Of a stretch of DNA of 42,342 bases, positions 1 through 7,601 are shown in pieces. How positions within the stretch are numbered: the stretch's first letter is position 1; every line of letters begins with the position of its first letter. The stretch covers positions 73,331-115,672 of the forward strand of contig NZ_BNBF01000006.1 in the NCBI RefSeq assembly GCF_014654935.1, given 5' to 3'. Under the pieces are notes generated by a model, which saw only the letters and a list, made by a program, of their open reading frames with translations, was not told the origin of the DNA and did no database searches. The stretch comes from Streptomyces capoamus. Lineage in GTDB: Bacteria > Actinomycetota > Actinomycetes > Streptomycetales > Streptomycetaceae. The translations under genes were made by a program, and so were the position numbers.

Positions 1-456
1 GGCTCCCGGCTCGCGGTCGTCTCCGACCCGATCGGCCGGGCCTCGTCCCGCGCGGCAGGGGCAGGCCTCGGCGCGGACGCCCCGGGCGCCCTGCTCCCTG
101 GCCCCGCGCACACCGACCCCGAACCGGTGGTCCGGCTCCAGGTGACCAACACCGCCACCGTGCCGGTCTCCGTCACCTCCCACTTCCACTTCTTCGAGGC
201 CAACCCGCGGCTCGACTTCGACCGGGCGCGGGCCTACGGCATGCGGCTCGCCGTACCCGCCGGCTCCTCCGTCCGCCTCGGCCCCGGGGAGAGCGAGGAG
301 GTCGGGCTCGTGCCGATCGGCGGCGAGCGGATCGCGATCGGCTTCGCCGGACTGGTCGACGGGCCGCTGGACGCTCCCGGCGCGCGCGAGGAGGCCCTGC
401 GCCGGGCCGCTGCCTGCGGATACCTGGGAGTTCCCGGAGAGGAGGGCGGCCGATGA
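1..456 (+). CDS. ureB: Urease beta-domain subunit, 3' part (5' end outside window)
   Basis: The frame is open from the first base and ends in TGA at 454-456. The visible 151 residues carry the urease beta-subunit signature: a VTNTATVPVSVTSHFHFFE stretch followed by NPRLDFDRARAYGMRL and a later IPAG-like VPAG turn. Urease beta subunits pack on the alpha subunit to form the (alpha-beta-gamma)3 enzyme that hydrolyses urea to ammonia and carbamate. About 40 residues before the conserved core form an Ala/Gly/Pro-rich insertion not typical of the compact beta subunit. In many actinomycetes gamma and beta are fused; whether that holds here cannot be seen because the start is missing. The stop codon overlaps the ATG of ureC (ATGA), which indicates translational coupling. 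Confidence 0.88.
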   Translation, partial: GSRLAVVSDPIGRASSRAAGAGLGADAPGALLPGPAHTDPEPVVRLQVTNTATVPVSVTSHFHFFEANPRLDFDRARAYGMRLAVPAGSSVRLGPGESEEVGLVPIGGERIAIGFAGLVDGPLDAPGAREEALRRAAACGYLGVPGEEGGR

Positions 457-2174
457 GCAGGCCCGGAGGGCACCCGGCACCGGCCCGCCGGCTCACGCCC
501 CACGAGTACGCCGCCACCCACGGCCCCCGTGCCGGCGACCGGATCCGGCTCGGCGACTCCGGACTCACCGTCCGCGTCGAGTCCGACTCCCAGCAGTACG
601 GCGACGAGTTCCTCGCCGGCTTCGGCAAGACCGCACGCGACGGACTGCACCTCAAGGCCGCCGCCGTCCGCGCCACCTGTGACGTCGTGATCAGCAACGT
701 CGTCGTGATCGACGCGGTGCAGGGGATCAGGAAGGTCTCCATCGGCATCCGGGAGGGCCGCATCCACGCGATCGGCCGCGCCGGCAACCCGGACACCCTC
801 GACGGCGTCGACGTCGTCGTCGGCACGGGCACCTCGATCGTCTCCGGCGAGGGGCTGATCGCCACCGCCGGAGCCGTCGACACCCACGTCCACCTGCTGT
901 CGCCGCGGATCATGGAGGCGTCCCTCGCCTCCGGCGTGACCACGGTCATCGGGCAGGAGTTCGGCCCGGTGTGGGGCGTCGGCGTCAACTCGCCCTGGGC
1001 GCTGCGCCACGCCTTCAACGCGTTCGACGCCTGGCCGGTCAACATCGGCTTCCTCGGCCGGGGCTCCTCCTCCCACGAGGCGCCGCTGATCGAGGCCCTG
1101 GCCGAGGGCGGGGCGAGCGGCTTCAAGGTGCACGAGGACATGGGCGCCCACACCCGGGCCCTGGACACCGCGCTGCGGGTCGCCGAGGAGCACGACGTCC
1201 AGGTGGCCCTGCACAGCGACGGACTGAACGAGTGCCTGTCGGTCGAGGACACCCTGGAGGTGCTGGAGGGCCGCACGATCCACGCCTTCCACATCGAGGG
1301 CTGCGGCGGCGGACACGTGCCCAACGTACTGAAGATGGCCGGCGTGCCGAACGTCATCGGCTCCTCCACCAACCCCACCCTGCCCTTCGGCCGGGACGCG
1401 GTCGCCGAGCACTACGGCATGATCGTCTCCGTCCACGACCTCAAGCCCGACCTGCCCGGCGACGCGGCCATGGCCCGCGACCGCATCCGGGCCGGCACCA
1501 TGGGCGCCGAGGACGTGCTGCACGACCTGGGCGCGATCGGCATCACCTCCTCCGACGCGCAGGGCATGGGCCGGGCCGGGGAGACGGTCCGCCGCACGTT
1601 CGCCATGGCCGGCAAGATGAAGGCCGAGCTGGGCCCGCTGCAGGGCGACGGCGAGGGCGACGACAACGCCCGCGTGCTGCGCTACATCGCCAAGCTGACC
1701 ATCAACCCGGCCATCGCGCACGGCCTCTCCCACGAGGTCGGCTCGATCGAGACCGGCAAGCTCGCCGACATCGTGCTGTGGCGCCCGGAGTACTTCGGCG
1801 CCAAACCGCAGCTCGTCCTCAAGGCCGGCTTCCCGGCGTACGGCGTGGTCGGTGATCCGAACGCCGCCACCGACACCTGCGAACCGCTCGTGCTGGGACC
1901 GCAGTTCGGGTCGTACGGGGCCACGCCCGCGGACCTCTCGGTGGCGTTCGTCGCCCGGGCGGCCGCCGACCAGGGCAACGACACCATGCCGACCCGCAGG
2001 AGAAGGGTCGCCGTGCGCGGCACCCGGGGCATCGGCCCGGCGGACCTGCGGCTGAACGCCCGTACCGGGGCGGTCGACGTCGACCAGCGCACCGGCCTGG
2101 TCACCCTCGACGGCGAGCCGCTGCGCTCCGGGCCGGCCGACTCCGTCTCCCTCAACCGCCTCTACTTCCTCTGA
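453..2174 (+). CDS. ureC: Divergent urease alpha (catalytic) subunit
   Basis: A 573-residue protein, close to the usual 567-570 for UreC. By alignment from memory with the Klebsiella enzyme, all nickel ligands are present: His145 and His147 (THVH), the carbamylated Lys225 (FKVHED), His254 (VALHSD), His280 (FHIEG) and Asp368 (SSDAQ). His227, the flap His328 and Arg344 are also kept. The flap differs: the canonical Val-Cys-His-His reads Ser-Val-His-Asp here, so the active-site Cys319 equivalent is Val327. The gene overlaps the beta-subunit gene by four bases and precedes an agmatine deiminase by 16 bases. No UreD/E/F/G accessory genes are visible downstream, so maturation would depend on genes elsewhere. 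Urease is the default call, but a substituted urea is possible as substrate. Family call is sure; substrate is less so. Confidence 0.9.
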   Translation: MSRPGGHPAPARRLTPHEYAATHGPRAGDRIRLGDSGLTVRVESDSQQYGDEFLAGFGKTARDGLHLKAAAVRATCDVVISNVVVIDAVQGIRKVSIGIREGRIHAIGRAGNPDTLDGVDVVVGTGTSIVSGEGLIATAGAVDTHVHLLSPRIMEASLASGVTTVIGQEFGPVWGVGVNSPWALRHAFNAFDAWPVNIGFLGRGSSSHEAPLIEALAEGGASGFKVHEDMGAHTRALDTALRVAEEHDVQVALHSDGLNECLSVEDTLEVLEGRTIHAFHIEGCGGGHVPNVLKMAGVPNVIGSSTNPTLPFGRDAVAEHYGMIVSVHDLKPDLPGDAAMARDRIRAGTMGAEDVLHDLGAIGITSSDAQGMGRAGETVRRTFAMAGKMKAELGPLQGDGEGDDNARVLRYIAKLTINPAIAHGLSHEVGSIETGKLADIVLWRPEYFGAKPQLVLKAGFPAYGVVGDPNAATDTCEPLVLGPQFGSYGATPADLSVAFVARAAADQGNDTMPTRRRRVAVRGTRGIGPADLRLNARTGAVDVDQRTGLVTLDGEPLRSGPADSVSLNRLYFL

Positions 2175-2190
2175 CCACCCGGGATCCCAC

Positions 2191-3231
2191 ATGACCACCC
2201 CCGCCGCCGACGGCTTCCGCATGCCCGCCGAATGGGCCCCCCACGAACGCACCTGGATGGCCTGGCCCAGCCCCAACCCGACCTTCGACGACCCGGACGA
2301 CCTGGCCGCCTCCCGGGCCGCCTGGGCGTCCGTCGCCCGCGCGGTCCGCCGCTTCGAACCGGTGACGGTCGTCTGCGCCCCCGGCCAGTCGCGGGACGCC
2401 CGGGCACTGCTCGGCCCCGGCGTCGACACCGTCGAGCGCGCGCTGGACGACGCCTGGATGCGGGACATCGGCCCCACCTTCCTCACCGACGGCAAGGGCC
2501 GGCTGGCCGCCGTCGACTGGACGTTCAACGGCTGGGGCGCCCAGGACTGGGCCCGCTGGGAGCACGACGCCGGGATCGGCGCGTACGTGTCCGACCTCGC
2601 GGGCGCGAAGACGTACGCCTCGAAGCTGGTCAACGAGGGCGGTGCGATCCACGTCGACGGCGAGGGCACCGTGCTGCTCACCGAGACCGTGCAGCTGGGG
2701 CCCGAGCGCAACCCGCACTGGTCCAAGGCGGAGGTCGAGGCGGAGGTCCACGCCCACCTCGGCACCAGCAGGGCGATCTGGCTGCCGCGCGGCCTGACCG
2801 GCGACTACCCTCCCCACGGCTTCGGCACCCTGGGCCACGTCGACATCGTCGCCGCGTTCGCCCGGCCGGGCGTCGTGGTCGCGCACCACCAGCCGGACCC
2901 GGCGCACCCCGACCACGAGGTCACCAAGGAGGTCATCGGCCTGCTGCGGTCGGCGACCGATGCGCGGGGCCGCCGCCTGGAGGTCGTGGAGGTGCCCGCG
3001 CCGACCGTCCTGGAGGCCGACGGCCACTGGGCCGACTACTCCTACATCAACCACTACCTGTGCAACGGCGGCGTGGTGCTGTGCGGCTTCGACGACCCGC
3101 GTGACGAGATCGCCGCGGGCATCTTCCGCCGGCTGTTCCCGGAGCGCACGGTGACGCTGGTGGACGCGCGTACGATCTTCGCGGGCGGGGGCGGTATCCA
3201 CTGCATCACGCAACAGCAGCCGAAGGTCTGA
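2191..3231 (+). CDS. aguA: Agmatine deiminase (porphyromonas-type peptidylarginine deiminase family)
   Basis: 346 residues, the normal size for agmatine deiminase, which converts agmatine to N-carbamoylputrescine and ammonia in the cytoplasm. Family landmarks are visible in order: MPAEWAPHERTWMAWP near residue 11, WMRDIGPTF near 90, NEGGAIHVDGEG near 150, the GHVD motif with His216 and Asp218, and the C-terminal GGGIHCITQQQP with the catalytic Cys338. The start at 2191 lies 16 bases after ureC; the ribosome-binding site is weak, consistent with coupled translation. No N-carbamoylputrescine amidase follows, which makes the neighbouring urease paralogue interesting as a possible partner. The alternative is another deiminase of the same fold with a different guanidino substrate. 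Confidence 0.9.
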   Translation: MTTPAADGFRMPAEWAPHERTWMAWPSPNPTFDDPDDLAASRAAWASVARAVRRFEPVTVVCAPGQSRDARALLGPGVDTVERALDDAWMRDIGPTFLTDGKGRLAAVDWTFNGWGAQDWARWEHDAGIGAYVSDLAGAKTYASKLVNEGGAIHVDGEGTVLLTETVQLGPERNPHWSKAEVEAEVHAHLGTSRAIWLPRGLTGDYPPHGFGTLGHVDIVAAFARPGVVVAHHQPDPAHPDHEVTKEVIGLLRSATDARGRRLEVVEVPAPTVLEADGHWADYSYINHYLCNGGVVLCGFDDPRDEIAAGIFRRLFPERTVTLVDARTIFAGGGGIHCITQQQPKV

Positions 3232-3249
3232 CACGTACAGGAGCAGCAG

Positions 3250-3885
3250 ATGGCCGCTGCGGGCCGGGCGCGCAGGAACGCGCCGCCGCGCGAGGAGGTC
3301 CTCGCCGTCGCCATGGACATGATCGCCGAGCGCGGTCTGGAGAAGCTCACCATGGCGGGGCTGGGCCGCGAGGTCGGCATGAGCAGCGGCCACCTGCTGT
3401 ACTACTTCCGCTCCAAGGACGAGCTGCTGCTGCGAACCCTGGAATGGAGCGAGGGCCGGCTGGGCGCGGAACGGGGACGGCTGCTGGCCCGTCCCGGGAC
3501 CGCGCGGGAGCGGCTGTCCGCGTACGTCGACCTGTACGTCCCCGACGGGCACCGCGATCCGCACTGGACCCTGTGGCTGGAGGTCTGGAACCGCTCGCAG
3601 AACGCCGACGACGACGCCCGCGCCCGGCAGGCCGCGATCGAGGGCGCCTGGCACCGCGACCTGGTCGCGCTGGTCGCCGAGGGGATCTCGCGGGGTGAGT
3701 TCCGGCGGGTGGACGCGGACCGCTTCGCCACGAGGCTGCGTGCGCTGCTCGACGGATTCTCCATCCACGTCGCGATCGGGCTGCGGGGCACGGACCGGGA
3801 CCACGTCCTCGCGCACGTCCGGGAGTTCGTCGAGGACGGGCTCGCCGCGGCCCCGCAGGGGCGCGAGGCCGGCGGAATCCTTTGA
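3250..3885 (+). CDS. TetR-family transcriptional regulator (BetI-like C-terminal domain)
   Basis: 211 residues. The N-terminal 60 carry a TetR helix-turn-helix: residues around LTMAGLGREVGMSSGHLLYYF followed by SKDELLLRTLEW. The C-terminal part (WLEVWNRSQNADDDARA onward) resembles the BetI/TetR_C ligand-binding domains. An AGGAG lies six bases before the ATG. It sits 18 bases after the agmatine deiminase and 25 bases before a transporter, so it probably controls this cluster in response to the transported or degraded compound. The ligand and operator are not identifiable from the sequence. Confidence 0.9.
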   Translation: MAAAGRARRNAPPREEVLAVAMDMIAERGLEKLTMAGLGREVGMSSGHLLYYFRSKDELLLRTLEWSEGRLGAERGRLLARPGTARERLSAYVDLYVPDGHRDPHWTLWLEVWNRSQNADDDARARQAAIEGAWHRDLVALVAEGISRGEFRRVDADRFATRLRALLDGFSIHVAIGLRGTDRDHVLAHVREFVEDGLAAAPQGREAGGIL

Positions 3886-3910
3886 TCCGTGGGCGGGCAG
3901 GTAACCGCCC

Positions 3911-5233
3911 ATGGGACGACAACACTGGAAGAAGATCTGGGTCGGCTCGGCGGGGAACATGGTCGAGTGGTACGACTGGTTCGTCTACGCGAGCTTCGCC
4001 ACCTACTTCGCCGGCGCCTTCTTCCCGAGCGGCAACCCGACCGCCCAGCTGATGAACACCGCCGGCATCTTCGCCGTCGGCTTCTTCATGCGGCCCGTCG
4101 GCGGCTGGCTGCTCGGCAGGGTCGGCGACCGCAAGGGCCGCAAGGCCGCGCTGACCCTCACCGTGACGCTCATGTCGGCGTCGGCGGTCCTCATCGCCGT
4201 CGCCCCCACCTACGGGGTCGCCGGTTACGGCGGCGCGCTCGTCCTGCTCGTCGCCCGCCTGCTCCAGGGCCTGTCCGTGGGCGGCGAGTACGCGGCCAGC
4301 GCGACCTACCTGACCGAGGCCTCGGACCCGCGGCGCCGCGGCTTCGCGTCCAGCTTCCAGTACGTGTCCATGACCGCCGGCCAGATCGCCGGCCTCGGCC
4401 TGCTGATCGTCCTCCAGCACACCCTGTCCGAGGACGCCCTGCACAGCTACGGCTGGCGCATCCCGTTCGCCGTCGGCGCCCTCGGCGCGGCCGTCGTCTT
4501 CTACCTGCGCCGGAACCTGCTGGAGACCGAGGTGTACGAGGAGGACACCTCGCACGCCGGGGAGCGCGGCACCCTGCGCGCGCTGTGGCAGCACCGGCGG
4601 GAGGCGTTCCTGGTCGTCGCCCTCACCATGGGCGGCACGGTGGCCTACTACACGTACACCACCTACCTGACCAAGTACCTGTCCAACTCGGCGGGCCTGT
4701 CCAAGCAGACGGCGACCCTGGTCTCCTTCACCGCGCTGATCGTCTTCGCCTGCCTCCAGCCGCTGGCCGGCGCCCTCTCCGACCGCGTCGGCCGCCGTCC
4801 GCTGCTGATCACCTTCGCCGTCGGGTCCACCGTCCTCACCGTCCCGATCATGACGCTGCTCAAGCACGCGGACGGCTACTGGTCCGCCCTCGGCCTCGCC
4901 CTGCTCGCGCTGGTGGTGGTCACCGGCTACACCTCCATCAACGCCTGCGTGAAGGCCGAACTGTTCCCGACCGGGGTCCGGGCGCTCGGCGTCGCCCTGC
5001 CCTACGCCCTGGCCAACGCGCTCTTCGGCGGCACCGCCGAGTACGTCGCCCTGTGGTTCAAGAAGGGCGGCATCGAGTCCGGCTTCTCCTGGTACGTGGC
5101 CGCCTGCGCCGCCGTGTCCCTGGTGGTGTACGTCACCATGCGCGAGACCAAGGACCTGGACCTGGGCCGGGTGAAGAGCGGCGCCGGGACCGGGGACGGC
5201 TCCGCGGAGTCCACCGTGACGACCGCATCCTGA
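3911..5233 (+). CDS. MFS transporter, metabolite:H+ symporter (MHS) family
   Basis: 440 residues with about twelve hydrophobic segments. The N-terminus has the MHS hallmark GNMVEWYDWFVYASFATYF, then GDRKGRK in the first cytoplasmic loop and RLLQGLSVGGEYAAS in TM4-5, as in KgtP, ProP and ShiA relatives. It would import a small organic acid, amino acid or betaine with protons across the cytoplasmic membrane. It follows the TetR gene by 25 bases and ends the cluster that starts with the urease genes, so its cargo may be the substrate of that cluster. The substrate cannot be read from sequence alone. Confidence 0.9.
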   Translation: MGRQHWKKIWVGSAGNMVEWYDWFVYASFATYFAGAFFPSGNPTAQLMNTAGIFAVGFFMRPVGGWLLGRVGDRKGRKAALTLTVTLMSASAVLIAVAPTYGVAGYGGALVLLVARLLQGLSVGGEYAASATYLTEASDPRRRGFASSFQYVSMTAGQIAGLGLLIVLQHTLSEDALHSYGWRIPFAVGALGAAVVFYLRRNLLETEVYEEDTSHAGERGTLRALWQHRREAFLVVALTMGGTVAYYTYTTYLTKYLSNSAGLSKQTATLVSFTALIVFACLQPLAGALSDRVGRRPLLITFAVGSTVLTVPIMTLLKHADGYWSALGLALLALVVVTGYTSINACVKAELFPTGVRALGVALPYALANALFGGTAEYVALWFKKGGIESGFSWYVAACAAVSLVVYVTMRETKDLDLGRVKSGAGTGDGSAESTVTTAS

Positions 5234-5241
5234 GACGGACG

Positions 5242-5276
5242 GTGAGCCGGGGGCCCGGCTGTGCCAGACTGCCCCC
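5242..5276 (+). promoter_or_regulatory. Predicted promoter for the cimA leader transcript
   Basis: GTGAGC (5242-5247) and CAGACT (5265-5270) are separated by 17 bases and resemble -35 and -10 elements of a housekeeping sigma factor. Transcription starting seven bases after the -10 would begin exactly at the GTG at 5277, giving a leaderless message for the leader peptide. Only a consensus match; no experimental support is available here. Confidence 0.45.
5245..5260 (+). terminator. Short hairpin after the MFS gene
   Basis: AGCCGGG at 5245-5251 is the reverse complement of CCCGGCT at 5254-5260, directly after the transporter stop. There is no T run. It may end the upstream transcript, but it also falls in the spacer of the predicted cimA promoter, so the call is tentative. 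Confidence 0.35.
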
Positions 5277-5327
5277 GTGCTCTCGTTCGCCATGATTATG
5301 GGCAGCAGGCGCGCCGGTCCGCAGTGA
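5277..5327 (+). CDS. Putative 16-codon leader peptide upstream of cimA
   Basis: GTG at 5277 opens a 16-residue reading frame, MLSFAMIMGSRRAGPQ, ending in TGA at 5325-5327. It has no ribosome-binding site but lies at the expected start of transcription from the promoter at 5242-5270, as leaderless uORFs do in actinomycetes. It contains a single Ile codon, the rare ATT, between two Met codons. It is followed at 54 bases by an intrinsic-terminator-like hairpin and then cimA, whose product feeds isoleucine synthesis. That layout suggests translational attenuation, though the peptide lacks the run of branched-chain codons seen in classical leader peptides. It could instead be chance; conservation would decide. 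Confidence 0.45.
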   Translation: MLSFAMIMGSRRAGPQ

Positions 5328-5334
5328 CCACCTC

Positions 5335-5380
5335 GGACGACCAGTGCGGGTGGCCACCGTCGTCCTCGACCCGCGCGCAG
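5335..5380 (+). promoter_or_regulatory. Leader RNA with alternative base-pairing upstream of the cimA terminator
   Basis: GGACGAC (5335-5341) pairs with GTCGTCC (5359-5365), enclosing a self-complementary GGTGGCCACC. TGCGGGT (5345-5351) can pair either with ACCCGC at 5369-5374 or with ACCCGC at 5390-5395; the latter lies in the loop and right arm of the terminator. These pairings exclude each other, the arrangement expected of an attenuator. Read by eye, with no folding energies. Confidence 0.4.
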
Positions 5381-5407
5381 ACCTCTCGCACCCGCGAGGG
5401 GTTTTTT
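5381..5407 (+). terminator. cimA: Intrinsic terminator/attenuator hairpin upstream of cimA
   Basis: A nine-base-pair stem (5381-5389 with 5394-5402, one G-T wobble) and a four-base ACCC loop are followed by six T residues (5402-5407). Such a U tract is uncommon in Streptomyces, where most terminators lack one. It lies 110 bases before the cimA ATG and after a short leader reading frame, so it more likely regulates cimA than ends the upstream operon. Confidence 0.7.
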
Positions 5408-5517
5408 CGTTTTCCGGCCCACCCGCAGCCGGCGGCGAAGCGCGAGGGGGCCACGGAGGAACGGTGGAGCCGGTCCATCCGGTAAGACCGAAGATCCACA
5501 ACAGGAGCCTTGAGACC

Positions 5518-7128
5518 ATGACCGAGACGGAAAACAGCGAGCTCGACGACTCGTTCCACGTCTTCGACACCACGCTGCGCGACGGCGCGCAGCGCGAGGG
5601 CATCAACCTCACCGTCGCGGACAAGCTCGCCATCGCCCGGCACCTGGACGACTTCGGCGTGGGCTTCATCGAGGGCGGCTGGCCCGGCGCGAACCCCCGC
5701 GACACCGAGTTCTTCGCCCGCGCGCAGGCGGAGATCGACTTCCGGCACGCGCAGCTGGTCGCCTTCGGCGCCACCCGCCGCGCCGGCGGAAAAGCCGCCG
5801 AGGACCCGCAGGTCAACGCCCTGCTGGCGTCCGGTGCCCCGGTGATCACGCTGGTCGCCAAGTCGCACGACCGGCACGTCGAGCTGGCGCTGCGCACCAC
5901 CCTGGACGAGAACCTGGAGATGGTCCGGGACACCGTGTCGTACCTGCGGGAGCAGGGCCGCCGGGTGTTCGTGGACTGCGAGCACTTCTTCGACGGCTAC
6001 CGCGCCAACCCGGAGTACGCCAAGGCCGTGGTCCGTACGGCCGCCGAGGCCGGCGCCGACGTCGTCATCCTCTGCGACACCAACGGCGGCATGCTCCCCG
6101 CCCAGGTGCACGCGGTCGTCGCCACGGTCCTCGCCGACACCGGCGCCCGGCTCGGCATCCACGCCCAGGACGACACCGGCTGCGCGGTGGCCAACACCCT
6201 CGCGGCCGTCGACGCGGGCGCCACCCACGTGCAGTGCACGGCCAACGGCTACGGCGAACGCGTCGGCAACGCCAACCTGTTCCCGGTGGCCGCCGCCCTG
6301 GAGCTGAAGTACGGCAAGAAGGTGCTGCCCGAGGGCCGGCTGCGCGAGATGACCCGCATCTCCCACGCCATCGCCGAGGTCGTCAACCTCACCCCCTCCA
6401 CCCACCAGCCGTACGTCGGCGTCTCCGCCTTCGCCCACAAGGCCGGGCTGCACGCCTCCGCCATCAAGGTCGACCCGGACCTGTACCAGCACATCGACCC
6501 CGAGCTGGTCGGCAACACCATGCGCATGCTGGTCTCCGACATGGCGGGCCGCGCCTCCGTCGAGCTGAAGGGCAAGGAGCTCGGCGTCGACCTGGGCGGC
6601 GACCGTGAGCTGGTCGGCCGGGTGGTCGAGCGGGTGAAGGAGCGCGAACTCCAGGGCTACACCTACGAGGCCGCCGACGCCTCCTTCGAGCTGCTGCTGC
6701 GCGCCGAGGCCGAGGGCCGCCCGCTGAAGTACTTCGACGTGGAGTCCTGGCGGGCCATCGTCGAGGACCGCCCCGACGGCACCCACGCCAACGAGGCCAC
6801 CGTGAAGCTGTGGGCCAAGAGCGAGCGGATCGTGGCCACCGCGGAGGGCAACGGTCCGGTCAACGCCCTGGACCGTGCCCTGCGCGTGGCGCTGGAGAAG
6901 ATCTACCCACAGCTCGCCAAGCTGGAGCTGGTCGACTACAAGGTCCGCATCCTGGAGGGCAAGCACGGCACCTCCTCCACCACCCGGGTGCTGATCTCCA
7001 CCTCGGACGGCTCCGGCGAGTGGTCCACGGTCGGCGTGGCCGAGAACGTCATCGCCGCCTCCTGGCAGGCCCTGGAGGACGCCTACACCTACGGCCTCCT
7101 CCGGGCGGGCGTGGAACCGGCGGAGTAG
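5518..7128 (+). CDS. cimA: (R)-citramalate synthase
   Basis: 536 residues from the ATG at 5518, which has an AGGAG about eleven bases upstream. The frame is open further upstream through the attenuator, but that extension has no family similarity. CimA condenses pyruvate with acetyl-CoA to citramalate, the first step of the threonine-independent route to 2-oxobutanoate and isoleucine. The TIM-barrel signature FDTTLRDGAQREG, with FIEGGWPGANP, lies near the N-terminus; HAQDDTGCAVANTLAAV and TANGYGERVGNANL carry the metal-binding and catalytic part; HKAGLHASAI marks the linker. The C-terminal 150 residues form a LeuA-type regulatory domain. Length and the GGWPG motif favour CimA over 2-isopropylmalate synthase or homocitrate synthase. 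Confidence 0.93.
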   Translation: MTETENSELDDSFHVFDTTLRDGAQREGINLTVADKLAIARHLDDFGVGFIEGGWPGANPRDTEFFARAQAEIDFRHAQLVAFGATRRAGGKAAEDPQVNALLASGAPVITLVAKSHDRHVELALRTTLDENLEMVRDTVSYLREQGRRVFVDCEHFFDGYRANPEYAKAVVRTAAEAGADVVILCDTNGGMLPAQVHAVVATVLADTGARLGIHAQDDTGCAVANTLAAVDAGATHVQCTANGYGERVGNANLFPVAAALELKYGKKVLPEGRLREMTRISHAIAEVVNLTPSTHQPYVGVSAFAHKAGLHASAIKVDPDLYQHIDPELVGNTMRMLVSDMAGRASVELKGKELGVDLGGDRELVGRVVERVKERELQGYTYEAADASFELLLRAEAEGRPLKYFDVESWRAIVEDRPDGTHANEATVKLWAKSERIVATAEGNGPVNALDRALRVALEKIYPQLAKLELVDYKVRILEGKHGTSSTTRVLISTSDGSGEWSTVGVAENVIAASWQALEDAYTYGLLRAGVEPAE

Positions 7129-7141
7129 CCACAGTGGAGGT

Positions 7142-7567
7142 ATGACCTCACACACCGGTGACGTGCTGTCCGGGGCCCGCGTCGCGACCCGGCTGCCCGC
7201 GCGGGACCTGGACCGGGCCCGCCGCTTCTACGCCGAGAAGCTCGGCCTGTACCCGGTGGACGAGCGGCCCGGCGGGCTGCTGTACCGGTGCGCGGGCGCG
7301 GACTTCGTCGTCTTCCGTTCGACGGGGGCCTCGCCCGGCACCTTCACCCAGATGGCGTTCGAGGTGGACGACATCGAGGGCGTCGTGACCGAGCTGCGCC
7401 GCCGGGGCGTGGCCTTCGAAGAGGTCGACGTGCCCGGCCTGCGGACCCGGGAGGGCATCGCGGACATCGCCGGCAACTACCCGAGCAAGGGCGCGAGCGG
7501 GGAGCGCGGCGCGTGGTTCCGCGACAGCGAGGGCAATCTGCTGGGCATCGGCCAGCTGATCCTCTGA
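7142..7567 (+). CDS. VOC-superfamily (glyoxalase/bleomycin-resistance fold) protein
   Basis: 141 residues with a single VOC module: RLPARDLDRARRFYAEKLGL at the N-terminus, then FTQMAFEVDDIEGVV and a C-terminal AWFRDSEGNLLGIGQ. Proteins of this fold are metal-dependent lyases, dioxygenases or resistance proteins; the substrate cannot be told. The ATG is 13 bases after cimA and preceded by GGAGG only one base away, which is unusually tight, so a downstream GTG at 7163 is an alternative start. Probable read-through from cimA. Confidence 0.85.
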   Translation: MTSHTGDVLSGARVATRLPARDLDRARRFYAEKLGLYPVDERPGGLLYRCAGADFVVFRSTGASPGTFTQMAFEVDDIEGVVTELRRRGVAFEEVDVPGLRTREGIADIAGNYPSKGASGERGAWFRDSEGNLLGIGQLIL

Positions 7568-7601
7568 GGCCGCCCGGGCCGGCCGGCGGTGTCCGGGAGG
7601 C

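Noticed and set aside
234..2765. Long open frame on the minus strand (about 840 codons) opposite the urease and agmatine deiminase genes
   Set aside because: Arg/Val/Gly/Asp-rich composition without any family signal; it is the GC-rich antisense shadow of well-supported genes.
5346..5365. T-box-like sequence (GGGTGGCCACCG followed by TCGTCC) upstream of cimA
   Set aside because: The conserved 14-base T-box is not matched past ACCG, the tRNA-contacting base would not suit tRNA-Ile or tRNA-Leu, and there is no room for a specifier stem; a leader-peptide attenuator is the better reading.
5344..5517. N-terminal extension of cimA from GTG 5344
   Set aside because: It would run through the terminator hairpin and T run, has no similarity to CimA, and ATG 5518 has a proper AGGAG.
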